DNA from: Mycobacterium stomatepiae
GTDB taxonomy: Bacteria > Actinomycetota > Actinomycetes > Mycobacteriales > Mycobacteriaceae
Direction: 5' to 3'
DNA length: 64,000 nt
NCBI RefSeq assembly: GCF_010731715.1
Contig: NZ_AP022587.1
Span: 4,712,001-4,776,000, forward strand
The notes below the pieces were generated by a model. It was not told the DNA's origin. It ran no database searches and saw nothing but the letters and a program-made list of their open reading frames with translations. How positions within the stretch are numbered: the first letter of the stretch is position 1; every line of letters begins with the position of its first letter. Shown in pieces: positions 17,878 to 26,706 of this stretch. Both the position numbers and the translations under genes were made by a program.

Positions 17878-18015
17878 CTACCCGTGCATGTAAAAGATCG
17901 CGGTCCCTGGCGCAACTAGGCACTCGATGACCTGTACCAGAAAAAATGCGTACCATAACGTCCACACGACGTCGACCAACCGACGCGGCAGCCGAGCGCA
18001 ACACCACGTATACAT
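17878..18015 (-). CDS. 45-residue DltX-like membrane microprotein
   Basis: The ATG at 18015 overlaps the MBOAT stop codon (TGATG), and the TAG at 17878 is 4 nt before the next gene. The product starts MYTWCCARLPRRLVD, has one hydrophobic helix at about residues 14-35 (VVWTLWYAFFLVQV...) and ends PGTAIFYMHG. In Gram-positive dlt operons the small protein DltX has one transmembrane helix and a conserved C-terminal motif with a Tyr that acts as an acyl intermediate between DltB (MBOAT) and DltD. Here Phe41-Tyr42 sits four residues from the end, in the same genetic position beside an MBOAT and a DltD-like gene. Size, topology, coupling and the terminal Tyr are seen; homology and function are inferred. 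Confidence 0.65.
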   Translation of the reverse strand: MYTWCCARLPRRLVDVVWTLWYAFFLVQVIECLVAPGTAIFYMHG

Positions 18016-19163
18016 CACACACCTCCTGCAAGAAGCCATGTTTCGACCAGATCGGTGACTTGAAAACTGAGCACCACGAAGTTCAACGTGAGTACGGTCG
18101 TCGCTACCTGAATCACGCGACTTGCCACGGGGCCCCGAGTTTGCGGCTCGCCACGTGCCGTCCGATAGCGGCGATGGGCAGCGAGACCGATGCCGTGATA
18201 CAAGCCCCACAGCAGATAATGAAGCGTCAGCGAATGCCACAGCCCAAGAATCACCATGCTCGAGACGAGAGCCAGCGACGGCCGGCGGCTGACTGCGAGT
18301 ACCGGGATATACACATAGTCACGGCACCAGCTCGACAGCGACATGTGCCACCGTTGCCAGAAATCTGAGATGTTCCGCGCGATGAACGGCCAGTTGAAGT
18401 TTTCGCGGAGTGTGACACCGGTAAGGGCGCCGAATCCGATTGCGATATCGCTGTACCCGCTGAAGACCACATACAGCAATGTCCAGTAATGCAAATCGGC
18501 GAGATAGCTACCGAGCGGGCCACTGGTTTCTCGCCAGTGCGCCACGTACGGGCTGAGCTGGAGGCCCAGGTTGTAGTTGCCCACCACGACGACCTTGACG
18601 AGTCCGTACAGGATGCGCTGCATCGCATGCACGAATGCAGGATGATCGAAGCGCCGCCTGCGCCAGCCGCGGAGAAATTCGTCGAAACGATGGATCGGAC
18701 CTAGCGGCAGGGACCCCGGCAAAAAATGATAGGCCAGGTACTCGCCGAAATCGTGCGCACGAAGGTTGCCCTTAAATGCCTCGAAGAGGTAGTGCACCAG
18801 CCGCAGGACATAGAAAGCCATCCCAAGTGGAAGTACCACGCGCTGGGTGAGTCCGTCGCCATTGCCCTTACCAAAGTAGAGATTCGCTGCGTAGAACGCC
18901 GCGAGCACCGCCACAGCGATCGGCAGCACGCCGCGCCTGCGGATCCATCGGCGTGCGACGTAGAAGGTCCAACCGGCGCAAATCGCAAGAATCAACAGGG
19001 ATGACGCAGAGAGCACAGCGAGGATCAGCGCGCCGCTGGCTGTTATCCCAGTCGCTCGCCAGCGCGGCGGAAGGCGCCACGACATGACCGCCGCAAGCCC
19101 GCTACAGCCAAGAATCCAGCAGAGAAGGACCGCATCGCTAATGGCGGGACTCCTGCCACGCAA
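18015..19163 (-). CDS. MBOAT-family O-acyltransferase (DltB/AlgI-like)
   Basis: A polytopic membrane protein of about 380 residues that would carry an activated acyl group across the membrane. It has eight or more hydrophobic helices. MBOAT marks are FLPGSLPLGPIHRFDEF, FSGYSDIAIGFGALTG, NFNWPFIARNISDFWQRWH, SSWCRDYVYIPV and the invariant His in MVILGLWHSLTLHYLLWG. This arrangement is typical of the DltB/AlgI/PatA branch. The start is uncertain: TTG at 19163 overlaps the DltD-like gene, while an AGGAG lies 7 nt before an ATT at 19142 that overlaps the upstream TAG. The C-terminal end overlaps the microprotein start by one base, so the two are translationally coupled. Confidence 0.9.
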   Translation of the reverse strand: MRGRSPAISDAVLLCWILGCSGLAAVMSWRLPPRWRATGITASGALILAVLSASSLLILAICAGWTFYVARRWIRRRGVLPIAVAVLAAFYAANLYFGKGNGDGLTQRVVLPLGMAFYVLRLVHYLFEAFKGNLRAHDFGEYLAYHFLPGSLPLGPIHRFDEFLRGWRRRRFDHPAFVHAMQRILYGLVKVVVVGNYNLGLQLSPYVAHWRETSGPLGSYLADLHYWTLLYVVFSGYSDIAIGFGALTGVTLRENFNWPFIARNISDFWQRWHMSLSSWCRDYVYIPVLAVSRRPSLALVSSMVILGLWHSLTLHYLLWGLYHGIGLAAHRRYRTARGEPQTRGPVASRVIQVATTVLTLNFVVLSFQVTDLVETWLLAGGV

Positions 19164-20010
19164 TGATTTGTGTTGCTAACCAGGCGCTGTAGCGCTTTCG
19201 GCCGTCTTCGTTGAAATGCCCCAAGTCGCAGTAGCTGCTTTCCGGAAACGGTGGGGGCGACCAGGATTGCGCCCCCAGCTCCGCCTGCAGCTGTTGGCGG
19301 TGGTGAGCCGCCTCGTCGCGCAGACCGACAGGTTGCAGGCGGCCCGCTGTTGCCGAGACGGGAACATCCAGCAGCACCACCGTCGTGCCGCGATGAGCCA
19401 ACTGTTTAAGCAGGGTCGTAAACCGGGTTATCGCCTCGGGTCGGGCAATCCGCCAGCCGGCGGCCTTTTCTGCGTAGCCTTGTCGCAGCTGCGAGCAGGC
19501 TGGCGGGCTGAGCCATCGGTCGACGCCCTCGTTGCCGTCATACCCGGGTCCGCCATCTAGGAGCAGCGCGAGGTTTTGCCCCAAATGGCCTAGATAGACT
19601 TGGAACTCCGGCCACGTCGTCGACCACCGGGGATGGTCAAAGTATGAGCGCTGATCGACCAGCAGCAGATCGCTTTCAATCAGCAACAAGTCCGGAGGGT
19701 GCGCCAGCGATGCAATCAACGCGGGTTCGAGCAATCGCGGCGTACCGGCATCGCGCGTGATGCGATGAAACACAAGGCCATTGGGAACCCCGGGCCGCTT
19801 AGCGAACCGATCATCGTAGTCGATTCCGTACCGGACTTTAGAAGTACCGATGACCACAACATGTAAGGTGCCGGCAGGAGAATTGAGGCGTTCGAGGTGC
19901 AGTACCTGCGGCACCGCCAGGTTGCCGGCTACGAGGGACAACCCACAAATCAGCGCGACGAGGAGCACCGCGGCTGGAAACACCCAGATGGGTGGATGCC
20001 GCCGTGTCAC
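19138..20010 (-). CDS. DltD/AlgJ-like SGNH-fold membrane-anchored protein
   Basis: From GTG 20010, which overlaps the ligase stop as GTGA, the protein has 290 residues. An N-terminal signal anchor (WVFPAAVLLVALICGL) is followed by an extracytoplasmic domain. The domain shows VVVIGTSKVRYGID (block I, Ser in G-T-S, compare G-S-S in DltD), LLLIESDLLL, and TTVVLLDVPVS, and near the C-terminus CDLGHFNEDGRKRYS, the Asp-x-x-His of SGNH enzymes. The Ser, Asp and His set suggests it is catalytic. In Dlt and alginate systems such proteins deliver the acyl group from the MBOAT to the polymer. A much longer upstream frame (to 20193) lies inside the ligase gene and is not used. Confidence 0.8.
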   Translation of the reverse strand: MTRRHPPIWVFPAAVLLVALICGLSLVAGNLAVPQVLHLERLNSPAGTLHVVVIGTSKVRYGIDYDDRFAKRPGVPNGLVFHRITRDAGTPRLLEPALIASLAHPPDLLLIESDLLLVDQRSYFDHPRWSTTWPEFQVYLGHLGQNLALLLDGGPGYDGNEGVDRWLSPPACSQLRQGYAEKAAGWRIARPEAITRFTTLLKQLAHRGTTVVLLDVPVSATAGRLQPVGLRDEAAHHRQQLQAELGAQSWSPPPFPESSYCDLGHFNEDGRKRYSAWLATQIIAWQESRH

Positions 20011-21843
20011 CGCTGAACCAGGGGGAGAGCTTTGTCTAACCTGGTGAGTCCCATGATATCTCGCGCGCTGAGCTCGATACCAAACTCCGCTTCGATCGCC
20101 ACGACGAACTCCATGTGCGCCAAAGAATCCCAGCCGGAAATGTCTTCGGGTGAACTGGTCAGCCGGAGTGCGGCGCGTGGTTGTTTGAAACAACGTGCGG
20201 CGACATCGAGCAACCGGTCCTCTATCGCGCCGGTCGATCCTCCGGCGCTGGCACTATGAGACACCTCAGCGGCCGCGACCATCGTGCTGGCCTGATCCAA
20301 GAGCACCTTGCCGCTGCGGCCCCGTGGCAACTTCGGCACGATGACTATTCGGGTCGGCAACTTGCGTGGTTCCAGGTGCATGGCGCAGTACTCGTGGAGT
20401 TCTGAAACCGCGACATCGCGCGCGACTACTAACGCGACGAGAGTCTCGCCCCATATCGGATCGAGTCGCCCGAAGCTCACCGCTTCTGTCACGCTCGGGT
20501 GCATCTGAAGAACCTCGGTGATTTCCTCTGGATGGATGTTGTAGCCACCACGAATAACAATGTTTTTCTTCCGACCGCAGATTCGGTAATTGCCGTCGCT
20601 ACCGAGGCGAGCGATGTCCCCGGTGTGAAGCCAGCCGTCGCGAAGTGCCGTGGCGGTCAGTGCCGGCTCGTCAAAATAGCCGGACATCAGCATCTTTCCG
20701 CGGACCGTCAGTTCTCCCGCAGCGCCGGGCGGTACCTCGTGGCCCGCGTCGTCCACGATGCGCAATTCACAGTCGACCGGCTGGCCGATGCTGCCAGCTG
20801 CGCCGGTGTCATCGTCAGTGCGCGCGAAAACGCCCCCCGGTCGTTTCCGTAAGTCCGTAGACGTTGACCACGGCCACTCCGTAGTTGTCTACGAAGGCGG
20901 TCTGCAGCGCGCTTTCCAGTTGCGCGCCGCACGAGATCATGTAACGAAAGTCGCCGCCCTGGAAGGAGTCTCGCTGATCGTGGCCAAGTCGCAGCATGAG
21001 CGCGAGCATGGTTGGCACCGCGATCATGTGGGTGATACGCAACTGGTAGACGGCATCGAGTAATGCCGAAACCGCCGCAACCTGGAAGTCCATCGGGCGG
21101 TAGACAGTCGCACCAGTGAAGAAAGCCATTACCGGGCCCTGGATCATGCCGTCTGCATGCGAGAGCATGAGCGGATTCAGGATGCGGCTCTGCGGCCCAT
21201 ATCCGTAGACCTTTGCCAAGGTTTCGAGGTGAGCAAACAGGGCACGGTGACTGATGCCCACCCCTTTGGGCTGGCTGGTAGTGCCCGACGTGAACATGAT
21301 GTAGGCAATGGTTTCGGCCGGGACGCTGGTAGGCGGAGCGACCAAATCCTGCGCTGCGAGTTCGGCTTGGAGACCGCTTTGGGGAGACTTACCCAGTAGA
21401 CGACTGAGCACCCCGGAAGGCGTTGCGGCGCCTGTGATTTCCAAGATAGGCGCCGTCATCGCTGTCAAAGACCAATGCTTTACCAGGTCGCTGTCCGCGA
21501 TTGTCAACACCGGTTTGGCCTTGGTGATCAGGGCGGCAGCGCGCTCGGGGCCTGTATCAGCATCAAGGTTGACGGCGGTAACTCCGTGACATATCAGGGC
21601 GATGAACAGCATCGCCGCTTCCTTATCGCTCGAGGTTGCGATGACCACCCGCGAACCGACCGTGATGCCCCGCTTTTGCAGTAAGGCGCCAACTCTGCCG
21701 ATCCGATCATGCAACTCGCCGTGCGTGATTTGCACTCTCTCGGTCACCAGCCACGGGGTGTCAGCAGCAGCGTCGGTCTTTAGCGCTGCGTAGCAGCGTG
21801 ACCCAGCGGTGCTAGGCGCATCGTCGATGGTTGTGTCAATCAT
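20007..21843 (-). CDS. AMP-dependent acyl/aminoacyl ligase fused to a carrier-protein domain, frameshifted at a C6/G6 tract
   Basis: From ATG 21843 (overlapping the upstream ligase by 8 nt) the first frame carries the adenylation core: IMFTSGTTSQPKGVGISHR at about 190, then VNVYGLTETTGG. It stops at 20815. The other frame resumes with VFARTDDDTGAAGSIGQPVD, DGWLHTGDIARLG, IVIRGGYNIHPEEI, LPRGRSGKVL and a C-terminal acyl-carrier domain with GWDSLAHMEF, whose Ser would take phosphopantetheine. The switch falls on a run of six C at 20833-20838 (G6 in the gene); five would restore the frame. Fusion of a DltA-like ligase with a DltC-like carrier beside DltB- and DltD-like genes supports an acyl-relay role. 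The frameshift could be a sequencing slip, a mutation or a phase switch. Confidence 0.82.
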
Positions 21844-23332
21844 TGCTCACCAGCTCGACCAATTCGCGGCGCAGGAGTTTGCCGGTCGCCGCCCTGGGCA
21901 GCGCAGTGGTCAACTCGAACCGTGTCGGAACATGGGTCGGGCCCAAGCGTGATGAGACCAGCGCGGCAAGTTCGCGTTTGGTGTCAAGGCTCAACTCTTC
22001 ACCGCCGGTGACGAGGATCGCGACTATGCGTTCGCCGCCGTGCAAGTCAGCTACGCCAGCGACCGCAGCCTCACACACAATTGGGTGCCGTTCCAGCACT
22101 GCCTCGATTTGCTGAGGCGAGATACGTTCCGTCGTGACACTGTTAATGAATAGCCCGGTTCGACCCAAGAGGAAGTGACGGCCCTGGCTGTCGCGCCGCA
22201 TGATGTCGCCCGTGCGCAGCCAGTCGCCGGCATAGAGGGACGCTGTGGCCACCGGGTCGTCGAGATAGTGGGGCGCAGGTTCGACCATGCGCACCTGGAG
22301 CTCGCCGGCGCCGCCACTCCCGAGAACGTTTCCCGCTTCATCCACGAGACGCGCTTCCACGCCGACCGTCCACCCGAGTGATCCGTCAAGCGGATCCCAA
22401 TTCTCGACCACTTGTGAAAGGCAGATTCCGGCACTCTCGGTCAGACCGTAGTAATTGATCACCGGAACCCCGGTGGCGGCGTGGAAAACCTGGGTTTCAG
22501 CCATATGTAGATCGGCGCCCGTGCAATACACAGCGCGCAGCGAAGCCAGTTGCGTAGGCGAAATCCGGCGGCCCATCAAGTTGATCTGTCGAAGCACAAG
22601 CGGAGCGGCGACGAGCCGTGTCACCGCCTTCTCGTGGACAACATCGACAATGTGCAAAACGGTTCGCCGGTCGCGCGGTGGAAGCGCGACGCTGCGAACC
22701 CCGAGCAGCGGAGCGGCGATGAGCGCATTGCGTAAGCCACTAATCGTGTGTGGCTCAGGCAAGTTCAAAAGTGTCTCGTCACTGCGCCAGCCGAACGCGT
22801 CCACAACGCGTTGAGCACTTCCGGCCAGCGCGCCATGGCTCAGCACGACAATTTTTGGCGTACCCGTTGAACCTGATGTGCACAGATAAGCCGCTGGCGC
22901 TGTCGGTGGCACCGACACCGGCTCGGCGATCCTGGGATGTCCCTGCCGCTGCCGGCCGGGCCCCACCACCTCTACTGGGCAACCCGGACGCAGACCTTCC
23001 CACCGTTGGTCTGACAGCGGCTCGGCGACGATTTGGTCGGGTTTGATGCGCTCGCAGAGTTGACGCAAGCGAAAGTCGGGCCAAGTTGTATCCACCGGCG
23101 CGAACACAAGCCCCTCGAGCACACATGCCCAGAAGGTCACAAACGCGGCGGGTCCCTGCTGGCCGTGAAAGAGCACGACATCTGCGGGTTTGCGACCGTT
23201 GGAACGAAATTGAGCGCGAATCTCGCTGATCTGTGAAACCAAATCGCAGAGGTTGCTGGAGCCCGCACTGAGTGTGCTGATCGAGAAGGTTCCCACTCGC
23301 GATGCGTAGGAAAGGATATGCGCTAAACTCAC
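21836..23332 (-). CDS. AMP-dependent ligase (ANL superfamily), first gene of the Dlt-like operon
   Basis: A 498-residue adenylating enzyme, intact. Motifs in order: P-loop-like CTSGSTGTPKIVVLSHG near 150, INYYGLTESAG near 290, YAGDWLRTGD near 360, and the catalytic-Lys region LPRAATGKLLRREL close to the end. The start is GTG 23332 behind GAGGGGGAAAG. It lacks a carrier domain, unlike the next ligase. Two adenylating enzymes in one operon imply either two acyl substrates or that one activates and the other edits or loads. The substrate cannot be read from sequence. Its overlap with the next gene (ATGATTGA) makes coupled translation likely. Confidence 0.88.
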   Translation of the reverse strand: MSLAHILSYASRVGTFSISTLSAGSSNLCDLVSQISEIRAQFRSNGRKPADVVLFHGQQGPAAFVTFWACVLEGLVFAPVDTTWPDFRLRQLCERIKPDQIVAEPLSDQRWEGLRPGCPVEVVGPGRQRQGHPRIAEPVSVPPTAPAAYLCTSGSTGTPKIVVLSHGALAGSAQRVVDAFGWRSDETLLNLPEPHTISGLRNALIAAPLLGVRSVALPPRDRRTVLHIVDVVHEKAVTRLVAAPLVLRQINLMGRRISPTQLASLRAVYCTGADLHMAETQVFHAATGVPVINYYGLTESAGICLSQVVENWDPLDGSLGWTVGVEARLVDEAGNVLGSGGAGELQVRMVEPAPHYLDDPVATASLYAGDWLRTGDIMRRDSQGRHFLLGRTGLFINSVTTERISPQQIEAVLERHPIVCEAAVAGVADLHGGERIVAILVTGGEELSLDTKRELAALVSSRLGPTHVPTRFELTTALPRAATGKLLRRELVELVSND

Positions 23333-23379
23333 GACGACTTTCCCCCTCGAAAAGTCCCGACTTCCCCTCCGAAACTGTG

Positions 23380-23394
23380 ATAACGATTATCGAT
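23380..23394. promoter_or_regulatory. Fur/Zur-like operator upstream of the Dlt-like operon
   Basis: TGATAAC-G-ATTATCG is a 7-1-7 palindrome; the inner GATAA-CGA-TTATC is perfect. It matches the general Fur 7-1-7 form TGATAAT-N-ATTATCA at 12 of 14 positions and lies 48 bp before the first ligase start. A TATATA at about 23431-23436 (minus strand) could be a -10. Binding by a Fur-family metalloregulator (Fur, Zur) is inferred. Confidence 0.55.
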
Positions 23395-24127
23395 TGATCG
23401 CCCATCGGTGCAAGCGGAACTATCGCTATATACGATTTGCTTACACCTTTGCTGAACGACCCGCTGAGGCCGGGCGCGAGCTGCGGAGGCACGGGCGGGC
23501 AATCGCGCACGCTCGCGCGGAACAACCGTGGGACGGGTGGACTCACGGGCGCATCTCTTAGCCCGCTGTGGCCGACTGGGTTTTGATCAGCAAGACGCGT
23601 AAGGCGAGGTCACGGAGGTTCACAACCAGCTTCGTCAACCTGGCCTGCTTATGGGGTGTGCGATTCTCGGCTATGCGCCCCGTTGTCGACGGCATCGCCA
23701 GGGCTTTCTAAATTTGGCGGTCGCACTAGTCGCGCCACAGCCTAAGTGCCGCTCGCGACGAACCGTCTTGCTGTTTATCGGCATCACCTGCGAAGCGCGA
23801 GAACTATGGGCGCTCGCTCGATACCAGCATCCACCAACTCTGTTGCGGGACAGGTACTCTGAGGCCCGGACCTGCACGCGCCTCGGCCGCCAATGATGAC
23901 CACGCCCGGGTCATGCAGGTTGCTGCTGAAGGCGCCAACGGGCTTCCTGTCCGCCGCAGAGCTGGTGCGAATCCACGACGCAAGGGTGTCAAGAAACCGT
24001 GAAAATTATCCGGTGCGCGACGTCAAGAAACCGTTAATTCCTGCAGGCGACGATCGCGCCTCGCGGTTCTGGCGTGGTACGGATTCACAACTAGGCGAAC
24101 GTTAACTCCGGGTAACGAAAGGGTTTG
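23395..24127. other. Gene-poor stretch with a short direct repeat
   Basis: About 730 bases without a supported gene. The 13-mer GTCAAGAAACCGT occurs at 23988-24000 and again at 24022-24034. Frames here are short and lack family motifs. The segment probably holds the operon promoter and decayed DNA. Confidence 0.4.
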
Positions 24128-24388
24128 ATGATGGCGGTAGCGCTCGCAGCGAAAAGATACCCACCGGTCCCTTTGGCCGCTTTGGTGGTGATGCCGATTT
24201 CATCGGCTGTCATCACGCTCGGGCTGCGCATCTATCTCGAGACACGAGCTGTGCAGGGATCACTCGACGCGGCCGCGTGGGCTTTGCTGCTAATTATGTT
24301 GATTTCAATCATATCTTTCCTGATGTGGAAGCCGTATTCATCGGCGACCGATTTACCAGTCCGACTCAGAGAGAGCCCGGTGACTTGA
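24128..24388 (+). CDS. Small hypothetical membrane protein
   Basis: An 86-residue frame (ATG 24128 or 24131) preceded by GAAAGGG. It has two predicted membrane helices, about residues 14-33 (VPLAALVVMPISSAVITLG) and 49-66 (AAWALLLIMLISIISFLMW), with a polar tail. It lies alone in a gene-poor stretch, and I recognise no family. Coding status rests on the hydrophobic pattern and the ribosome site only. Confidence 0.4.
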   Translation: MMAVALAAKRYPPVPLAALVVMPISSAVITLGLRIYLETRAVQGSLDAAAWALLLIMLISIISFLMWKPYSSATDLPVRLRESPVT

Positions 24389-25236
24389 TCAAAAGGCTGA
24401 TGGCGTTGTACTGGGCTTTTGTGTTCTCTCTGAGAACGCATTTCGGGACGTCCGTACCGTTAACTGTGAAGATCGGCGGCTTGTCTCCGCTAGTGGGGTG
24501 TGATGCTGGCTCTGCCGGTATTTCCTCTTATTTTTGCTGAAATCGATAGTCACTGGAAGCCACTATTTCGACCGTTATGTCCAACATCAATGCATGGCAG
24601 TTGGTTTATGGACTGCTGCGCATCCTGTCGGTATCAGCGACTTCTAATTGACGCCGACGACAGCGTCCGTCCCGGCTCTCCGCCGTACAGCAATTGCAAT
24701 CACCAGACGATTGGGGGCTGTTACAACGATGGATCGCAACTTGTTTCACCGGAAAATAATGTGGCCGCATTGGGTAGCGCCCTGGGCGCGCCTCATCGCT
24801 GATGCCGTCGAGGGTATGAGTCATCTTGCCTCGGAGGCGCTAAGCGTTGCGACAGCCGAAGTCACCCGGCAGAGCTGTTCGACCAAGCCGACAACTGGAC
24901 TACCGGACGTAGGCGCGGTGCCCAAGGTACGGGCGCCGATTTGCTGTAACGGACGTTGCGTAGGCGGGCGACCAGAAGATACGCAAACACGTTGTCGCCG
25001 TCCCGCTCTCTGTAGGTCGCGATACCGATTGTTCTGAGGCATCGCGTGAACGCGGCCGTCAGGGTATTCGCTATCCGCATGTAGGCGCCGAGCGCTGTCG
25101 CGACATCCTCACTGGGATCATTGTTGGTCCCGCGTGGTTGGCCAACCGCGCTTCTGCAATGCCGGGCGAGCACGGTTGGACGCAATTAGGTTGTTAGGCG
25201 TCGTTGGCAACTTTGTCGTGTGTCCTAGGAGAGCCC
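24389..25236. other. Gene-poor stretch before the protease gene
   Basis: About 850 bases. Several frames are open (for example a minus-strand one at 24862-25185 containing ALGAYMRIANTLTAAF), but none shows a recognisable domain and a convincing start together. GC content is visibly lower than in the flanking core. Confidence 0.35.
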
Positions 25237-26193
25237 GTGGATCCAGGGATCAACCGGCGCTCGCTGCTGAGCCTGTCGGTGGCCGGCGCCGTGGCAGCGG
25301 CATTGCCCTCGTGTGGCGGCCACGAACAGAGTCAGAGCCCAAGCGCAACCCAAAGCCAGAGCGAAGAACTGGTCGACCTCACCTCCTACGGATACGACCC
25401 CGACATCCCCGAGCTGGGGGAGACGGAAAGGCCCAGGCACCCGGGCGAAGTACCGCCGGCAGCGGCGGTCCCCGGGGAGTGGTTACCGCCGGTCGGGCGG
25501 CAGACCATGCCGAATTGCTTCGTGTGGGGCTCCGTATACGGCCTCGCGACGTTCTACGCGGCCCGCAAAAGCCGCACACCGCCAACCAGTCCCGACCGCC
25601 AGGCCGGACCCGACTACGCCTACATTCGCTACGAAATCGCGAACAAGACCCCCGAGAACACCTGCCACGGCGGCCAAATCACCAAATGTCTGGATTGGCT
25701 TCGAGATAACGGCGGCACTCCATCGCTGGCCGCCGCCCCCAACCACAAGCCGGGATTCAAAGCGACGTGTCGGGTGGAGTGGGGCGAGTACGGCTCGCAG
25801 ACCATTCCGCCGGATCCCCGCTTCCGTGTCCCCGAGTACAAGTTGACCCACGTCACCGGCGCCGAGGGTTTGAATAATTTGCGCGCCGTCATCGCGTCGG
25901 GTACGCCGATCGCTTTTGGCACCTCCCTGTACACCGACTTTTCGCACTACCGCGGCCAGCCCTCGCCCTACGTCGGGAATGGAAAGCTAAGCCGCGACAA
26001 AAACGGCAAGAAGTCTGGGCATGTGATGGTCATCGTCGGCTACGACGACGCGTACACGAAGTCCACCGGCGCGGTCCGCATTCAGAACAGCTGGGGAAGA
26101 CGTTGGGGCGAAAAGGGCTTCGTGTGGATGGCGTATGACACGTTGGAGAAATTGGCCCAGGGACAAGGGGTTTACATTCCTGAGTCGGCATGA
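25237..26193 (+). CDS. Papain-family (C1A) cysteine protease, Tat-type lipoprotein
   Basis: From GTG 25237 (AGGAGA just upstream) the 318-residue product begins with a twin-arginine signal, NRRSLLSLSVAGAVAAALP, and a lipobox LPSC, so it should be exported folded and lipid-anchored. The mature part has the papain set: GRQTMPNCFVWGSVYGLA with Gln of the oxyanion hole and catalytic Cys before W, KSGHVMVIVGYDD with the catalytic His, and IQNSWGRRWGEKGF with the catalytic Asn. A Ser/Gln-rich linker follows the lipobox. Papain-like enzymes are uncommon in mycobacteria. The position beside gene-poor DNA suggests acquisition. Confidence 0.9.
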   Translation: MDPGINRRSLLSLSVAGAVAAALPSCGGHEQSQSPSATQSQSEELVDLTSYGYDPDIPELGETERPRHPGEVPPAAAVPGEWLPPVGRQTMPNCFVWGSVYGLATFYAARKSRTPPTSPDRQAGPDYAYIRYEIANKTPENTCHGGQITKCLDWLRDNGGTPSLAAAPNHKPGFKATCRVEWGEYGSQTIPPDPRFRVPEYKLTHVTGAEGLNNLRAVIASGTPIAFGTSLYTDFSHYRGQPSPYVGNGKLSRDKNGKKSGHVMVIVGYDDAYTKSTGAVRIQNSWGRRWGEKGFVWMAYDTLEKLAQGQGVYIPESA

Positions 26194-26197
26194 GCCG

Positions 26198-26662
26198 TTA
26201 TTTCGGCGGAAAACCTCCGGTGGCCACCGGGCCCCAGCGGCGCGGCGTGACGCGAATCAGACACTTGCCCTGATCCATCATGGCGCGACGGTACTCGGCC
26301 CAGTCGGAGTGCTCTCCGGCGATCACCCGGAAGTAGTCGACGAGCAATTCCACCGCTTCGGGTAGGTCGATTACTTCCGCATCCCCATCGACTTGCACAT
26401 AAGGCCCATTGAAATCATCGGAGAGGACGACCACGCTCGCCGACGGGGTGCGGCGGATATTCGCACTCTTGGCGCGCTGTGGGTACGACGCAATCACGAT
26501 GCGGCCCTGCTCGTCGACGCCACCGGTTACCGGTGAACTGTGCAACGAGCCGTCCGCACGGAACGTGGTCAGCAGCATCTTGTGTCTCGGCCGGATGAAC
26601 TCGAGCAGTTCGGGGAGACTGACCACGTCCGCGGTCGCCACTTTGGGAGCCATGAAATCCAT
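26198..26662 (-). CDS. PPOX-class (pyridoxamine-phosphate-oxidase-like) flavin/F420-binding protein
   Basis: A 154-residue split-barrel protein from ATG 26662; GTG 26686 and ATG 26653 are also in frame. Features are RHKMLLTTFRADGSLHSSPV at the N-terminus, IVIASYPQRAKSANIRR (cofactor phosphate-binding), VVLSDDFNGPYVQVDGDAEV and a C-terminal RVTPRRWGP. This is the TIGR03618-type pattern, whose actinobacterial members often bind F420 or FMN and reduce small molecules. It is convergent with the protease gene, 4 nt apart. The substrate is unknown. Confidence 0.82.
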   Translation of the reverse strand: MDFMAPKVATADVVSLPELLEFIRPRHKMLLTTFRADGSLHSSPVTGGVDEQGRIVIASYPQRAKSANIRRTPSASVVVLSDDFNGPYVQVDGDAEVIDLPEAVELLVDYFRVIAGEHSDWAEYRRAMMDQGKCLIRVTPRRWGPVATGGFPPK

Positions 26663-26706
26663 CGTAGCGACCCCGTATCGGATCACTCAGATACGTTGTA
26701 GCGCAA

